From NCBI GenBank assembly GCA_049964535.1, contig JBMFXG010000126.1, positions 1 to 8,132 on the forward strand: DNA of 8,132 bases. The letters run 5' to 3'. Origin of the DNA: JAJYZP01 sp049964535. GTDB lineage: Bacteria > Actinomycetota > Acidimicrobiia > Acidimicrobiales > Acidimicrobiaceae. Shown in pieces: positions 5,418 through 8,132 of this stretch (position 1 is its first letter; each line of letters begins with the position of its first letter). The notes below the pieces were generated by a model. The model did not search any database. It saw nothing but the letters and a program-made list of their open reading frames with translations, and had not been told where the DNA came from. A program made the translations under genes and the position numbers.

Positions 5418-5548
5418 ACTCGTAGTCCTTTCAGCGTAAGACGACTTTTCTCACTCACAGAAATCAGTCTCTCACACTTTGTGTTCGCAAGTGCGACATT
5501 TCGACGAAACCATTCGTAGGGAAGCGAATTGAATACCTTCGGAGCCAT
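5414..5548 (-). CDS. Possible 44-residue ORF overlapping the start of the coiled-coil gene
   Basis: This ORF runs from ATG 5548 to TGA 5416-5414, and the TGA overlaps the GTG start of the next gene as GTGA, as expected for coupled translation. GGAG lies four bases before the ATG, which is close but usable. The peptide is basic and contains EWFRRNVALANTKCERLI; I recognise no family. The frame is open upstream to about 5664 but offers only a TTG (5623). Its ATG sits in the loop of a 6-bp hairpin (5541-5556). Codon third positions are less GC-rich than in the neighbouring genes, which weakens the case. Confidence 0.27.
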   Translation of the reverse strand: MAPKVFNSLPYEWFRRNVALANTKCERLISVSEKSRLTLKGLRV

Positions 5549-5759
5549 TGGGCTCCACAGACCAAAAGTAGGCGTAGGACAAGCGAGAAAGCGCCAACCC
5601 TTCACTTGGGGTCGCTCCGGCAACTCTCCTACCTCTGCTGCGGTAGTACAGCGCTACGCTAGAGACCACCTACACGCAGGAATAGCACGCTGTTCGCAGT
5701 GCAAGGCCCGTATCGCACCTAGGTAGGTCACCGCGTAAGTAGAGGACCACAACAGGAGA
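5418..5759. promoter_or_regulatory. 342-base divergent region upstream of coiled-coil and DCC genes
   Basis: Both flanking genes point away from this region, so it should hold both promoters, though no convincing -35/-10 pair was found. It contains three inverted repeats: TCGCA-AG-TGCGA (5485-5496), TTTCG-A-CGAAA (5499-5509) and GGAGCC-ATTG-GGCTCC (5541-5556). The first two are close together and could be an operator. The small ORF 5414-5548 overlaps part of it. No known gene is seen from 5560 to 5759. Confidence 0.4.
5541..5556. repeat. Perfect inverted repeat GGAGCC-ATTG-GGCTCC
   Basis: A 6-bp stem with a four-base loop. On the minus strand the loop holds the ATG (5548) of the possible 44-residue ORF and the stem holds its GGAG ribosome binding site, so the fold could limit translation. 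No T-tract follows on either strand. Confidence 0.45.
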
Positions 5760-6218
5760 GTGAGTGGATTGGAGACGGACTTACACCCCAAGAGTATGGT
5801 CGTCATCGATGGTTCCTGCGCTCTGTGCTCACTCAGCTCCGTCGTACTACAGCGGTGGTCAAGGGAATCACTTTCGGTCATCGGGCGAGCCGATCTCGAC
5901 AAAGCTACACCGCACAGCATCCCTCCCGAGGTTTGTAATGACTCTTCCGCTCTCTGGTGGATCGACCGGCGAGGGGGCGTTTTCCGGGGGCATCGAGCAG
6001 TCCTGCGCGCCCTATCGACGTGTGGTGTGCTCGGTCGTTTCGCCTGCTACCTTGCAATGCTGAGGCCGGTAGAGCCTGTAGTAGCAACGCTCTACCTCTG
6101 GTTATCAAGCCATCGTGCAGCACTTTCAAAGATTTTCAATCTACTATGGCCACGGACGTGCCAGCGAAGCGAGGTAGCGACGCCAACTAGCTCGCTCTCG
6201 AAAGAGAGCCTTCAGTAG
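5760..6218 (+). CDS. DCC-family protein (DUF393), putative thiol-disulfide oxidoreductase
   Basis: This family is named for its conserved DxxCxxC motif and is thought to have thiol-disulfide redox activity, though its biological role is poorly defined. Here the motif is VVIDGSCALCS, with D17, C20 and C23 near the N-terminus. Downstream, WWIDRRGGVFRGHRAVLRAL and the LYLWLSSHRAALSKI block fit the conserved G...A...L and tyrosine-rich part of the family. The 152-residue length is slightly longer than usual, mainly in the C-terminal Ser/Thr-rich tail. The start is ambiguous. GTG 5760 abuts AGGAGA, too close for normal use; TTG 5769 has AGGAG ten bases upstream; ATG 5796 has no ribosome binding site but begins just before the motif. 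It stands alone on the plus strand, convergent with the helicase-nuclease gene, and redox chemistry loosely links it to CcdA. Confidence 0.83.
   Translation: MSGLETDLHPKSMVVIDGSCALCSLSSVVLQRWSRESLSVIGRADLDKATPHSIPPEVCNDSSALWWIDRRGGVFRGHRAVLRALSTCGVLGRFACYLAMLRPVEPVVATLYLWLSSHRAALSKIFNLLWPRTCQRSEVATPTSSLSKESLQ
6194..6209 (+). other. GAAA-tetraloop hairpin at the 3' end of the DCC gene
   Basis: GCTCTC (6194-6199) and GAGAGC (6204-6209) form a perfect 6-bp stem closed by the stable GAAA tetraloop, six bases before the TAG stop. Only a scattered T-rich run follows (CTTCAGTAGATTTG), so it is at best a poor intrinsic terminator. Confidence 0.35.
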
Positions 6219-6561
6219 ATTTGCACAACCTCCTGCACTACGGCTCAACCCAGTGCGGGAAAGAGTCCTCCGGTGAAGAGATTCCTCAAGATAGGGCTCA
6301 CAGGCCTTCCACCCCTGCGTCCGACCACCAAGGAACGACTCGCAATCTCTCCTGCACAGCTAGGTGGAGCGATAGTACTCCAGAGGGACAATCTCCAGTA
6401 GCGATCATCACTCATACTTTGTTACCACTACCCATAGTCGAGTCTCGGCAGATCAACGAGGACCCTCTCAAACAGCTGTCGTCGTCCCATGTCACCGGAG
6501 CTCAAGCGCTCTCAAGGTCGTCTGAGCGAGTCGAGACTACTGCGCTCAAAGAGTACTACGA
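6219..6561. other. 343-base region between convergent genes, no convincing gene
   Basis: A plus-strand ORF from TTG 6221 to 6583 covers the region but has no ribosome binding site, is low-complexity and hydrophilic, and overlaps the end of the helicase-nuclease gene. On the minus strand, ATG 6415 to TGA 6245 encodes 56 residues ending in a Gly- and Leu-rich stretch, with only a weak ribosome binding site. I support neither as a gene. No clear terminator or repeat was found. Confidence 0.4.
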
Positions 6562-8132
6562 TCACTGCCGCGAGGCCGCGTGACTAGGGTCATACCTACC
6601 GTCCTCCATCCGATCGTCTATCTCTGCCACACGCCCAGAAAATCGATCCACTCGATCCAGCACACTTTGTACGGGTGACACATAGACAACGACCGCATCA
6701 TCGACCGTCACACCTCCTCCGGTCTTGAGCGCCCAGCCGTAGAGCGCACACTGTTCTCGTGCAAGGTCTCGTCGGTCGACCATTCGATCGAGATCGAACG
6801 GTGCTGTACTCGCCCTTGTCTTAAACTCCACGATGGTGACTCGACGCTCACCGATGCTGAGCAGATCAATGACTCCCTCGAGAATACTCCCACCTCGAAT
6901 ACTGACGCTACTAGAGAGGTCAGGTATCGCAGCCTCATTCGGTAGCGCGGGCTCATTCGGTCCAGCTCGTCTACCCGCTTCACGAGCAGATGTGAGACAC
7001 GCAAAGATTGGCACTTCGCTAAGGCACCGGGTGCCGCTGACCAGAGGAATCAGATCCGAGGAGATGACCTGCTCTACAATGGCTGCCACAAGCTCTCGAG
7101 TCGATATCGGGAAGGGGCCGTACTCGAGGAGATCGCGAGCCTGTCTCTGCAACGCGCCAAGCGGTTGACCGAAGTTCAGACGCCCAAGTAGGAGATGAAC
7201 CAGAGTTCCCAGCTCATCTCTACGTACTTCAGAAGCAACGGCCTGACCCTCACCACTCGTCCACGTTGTGCGGCTGGAGAGGATATCCCTTCTATCGCCA
7301 CCGATCCAAAGATCCGACTGAGTGAACGGAGTCGCAATCAATGGAGTGTGACTCTGTTCTGTGGTCGACATCGAAGATGCTCGCTTGCCTGCCTCGAGAA
7401 GATCGGACACCGAGCGTCGCTGCTCTGAGTCAAAGAGTGAGACCAGTCTTGCGTGGTTCGCATTCCACTGCGCAAAAGACGGCATCCGCTGCAGTGCTGG
7501 GCCAACGTTTTGCGTGCGGTGGATCGTTGATGCCCCCTGAAGTCGTAGCTCCCGAAAGCCTCCTGCCTGCCGAACGCTCGGCGCCATCAACCGGGCCAAA
7601 GACCGAGCTTCCTTCGGCTCAGCTTGATCCGGCTCCGGTTCTTCACCATCTCGTACAAGAGAGACCACCAAGTGGTCCTGAGCTCGCGTATAGGCAACAT
7701 AGAGAAGGCGGGCCGTCTCGGCCTCTGCTTCGGCGAGCTCGCGTAGATTACACGCGTCGAACCCATCGGACTGATAGATGCCGACACGATATTCCAAACT
7801 CTCTCCGTTGACAAAATGTCGATACTTTGGCTTTTGAGGACGTGGGTTTTTAGACTGACCCGCAACCACTACGATGGGGAACTCGAGACCTTTCGCTGCA
7901 TGGATTGTCATAATGTTGACTGCGTCGTCATCGAGATCAGAGAGGGTCGCCTCAGACGTTCGCACCTCCCCTTGTATCCTTCGAGTGAGATAGTCAACGT
8001 ACTCACGAAAGGTCCCTCCAGTGCTCTCGAACCAGACCCGCGCCTCTTCCACTATGTAACGAAAAGCGATCAGTACATCTCGAAAACGAAGCTCGCTCGA
8101 GGCGACTTCAAGCACTCGTCGTTCCTCGAGTA
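6562..8132 (-). CDS. AddA/RecB-type UvrD-family helicase-nuclease, C-terminal part (5' end missing)
   Basis: This is the ATP-dependent helicase and nuclease subunit of an AddAB- or RecBCD-like enzyme, which resects DNA double-strand ends for recombination in the cytoplasm. The frame is open to the right edge, so the N-terminal Walker A and early helicase motifs lie outside. Counting from the GTG at 8115, which is internal, helicase motif V is VNIMTIHAAKGLEFPIVVV (67-85) and motif VI is ARLLYVAYTRAQDHLVVS (135-152). The C-terminal PD-(D/E)xK nuclease follows: RDELGTLVHLLL (299-310, H307), GVIDLLS with D417, VEFKTR with E430 and K432, and REQCALYGW with Q455 and Y459. All catalytic positions appear intact, so the nuclease should be active. 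About 520 residues are visible, a little under half of a typical AddA. A partner subunit gene, if present, would lie beyond the right edge. AddA versus another UvrD-PD-(D/E)xK fusion cannot be settled without the rest. Confidence 0.9.
   Translation of the reverse strand, partial: LEERRVLEVASSELRFRDVLIAFRYIVEEARVWFESTGGTFREYVDYLTRRIQGEVRTSEATLSDLDDDAVNIMTIHAAKGLEFPIVVVAGQSKNPRPQKPKYRHFVNGESLEYRVGIYQSDGFDACNLRELAEAEAETARLLYVAYTRAQDHLVVSLVRDGEEPEPDQAEPKEARSLARLMAPSVRQAGGFRELRLQGASTIHRTQNVGPALQRMPSFAQWNANHARLVSLFDSEQRRSVSDLLEAGKRASSMSTTEQSHTPLIATPFTQSDLWIGGDRRDILSSRTTWTSGEGQAVASEVRRDELGTLVHLLLGRLNFGQPLGALQRQARDLLEYGPFPISTRELVAAIVEQVISSDLIPLVSGTRCLSEVPIFACLTSAREAGRRAGPNEPALPNEAAIPDLSSSVSIRGGSILEGVIDLLSIGERRVTIVEFKTRASTAPFDLDRMVDRRDLAREQCALYGWALKTGGGVTVDDAVVVYVSPVQSVLDRVDRFSGRVAEIDDRMEDGRYDPSHAASRQ

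Noticed and set aside
6245..6415. 56-residue minus-strand ORF in the same gap
   Set aside because: Weak ribosome binding site and no recognisable family; an ORF of this size is expected by chance.
6221..6583. 120-residue plus-strand ORF starting at TTG after the DCC gene
   Set aside because: No ribosome binding site, low-complexity hydrophilic product with no motif, and it overlaps the end of the well-supported helicase-nuclease gene.

Overview
The window looks like a chromosomal stretch from a moderate-GC actinobacterium. I lean toward an acidophilic Acidimicrobiia relative (Ferrimicrobium-like). That rests on mid-50s GC by eye, GTG starts beside ATG, and actinobacterial-type proteins: an Rv1339-like metallo-hydrolase, a PgsA-like phosphatidyltransferase and a mannose-1-phosphate guanylyltransferase-type enzyme. 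The taxonomic call is inference only. No tRNA, rRNA, insertion sequence, phage gene or CRISPR array was found.

Layout. (1) 1-2502, minus strand: a metallo-beta-lactamase-fold hydrolase (2502-1723), a 294-base stretch with a possible 42-residue ORF, a CDP-alcohol phosphatidyltransferase (1428-793), and a sugar-phosphate nucleotidyltransferase that starts at 724 and runs off the left edge. (2) 2645-3106, plus strand, divergent from the hydrolase: a small unrecognised protein with one N-terminal membrane helix. (3) 3331-4083, plus strand: a CcdA thiol-disulfide transporter whose frame is broken by one in-frame TAG at 3685-3687, in the linker between its two three-helix halves. It is preceded by a strong hairpin and a possible leader ORF. 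(4) 4084-4376: a convergent intergenic region holding an RNA-like three-stem fold and a weak terminator. (5) 5417-4377, minus strand: an unrecognised coiled-coil protein with a possible PAS-like C-terminal part. (6) 5760-6218, plus strand: a DCC-family (DUF393) protein. (7) 6562-8132, minus strand: the C-terminal part of an AddA/RecB-type helicase-nuclease that runs off the right edge.

How the genes relate. The left block combines membrane phospholipid head-group chemistry, nucleotide-sugar synthesis and a hydrolase related to mycobacterial cyclic-nucleotide phosphodiesterase. The phosphatidyltransferase and nucleotidyltransferase are probably co-transcribed. CcdA and the DCC protein both have CxxC or proline-flanked cysteine redox signatures but are not in one operon. 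The most unusual feature is the split ccdA: both halves keep every expected motif, so the stop is either very recent, a sequencing error, read through, or compatible with two-chain assembly. I see no clear undescribed multi-gene system. The other points worth attention are the structured intergenic segments and small ORFs that overlap the next start by four bases.
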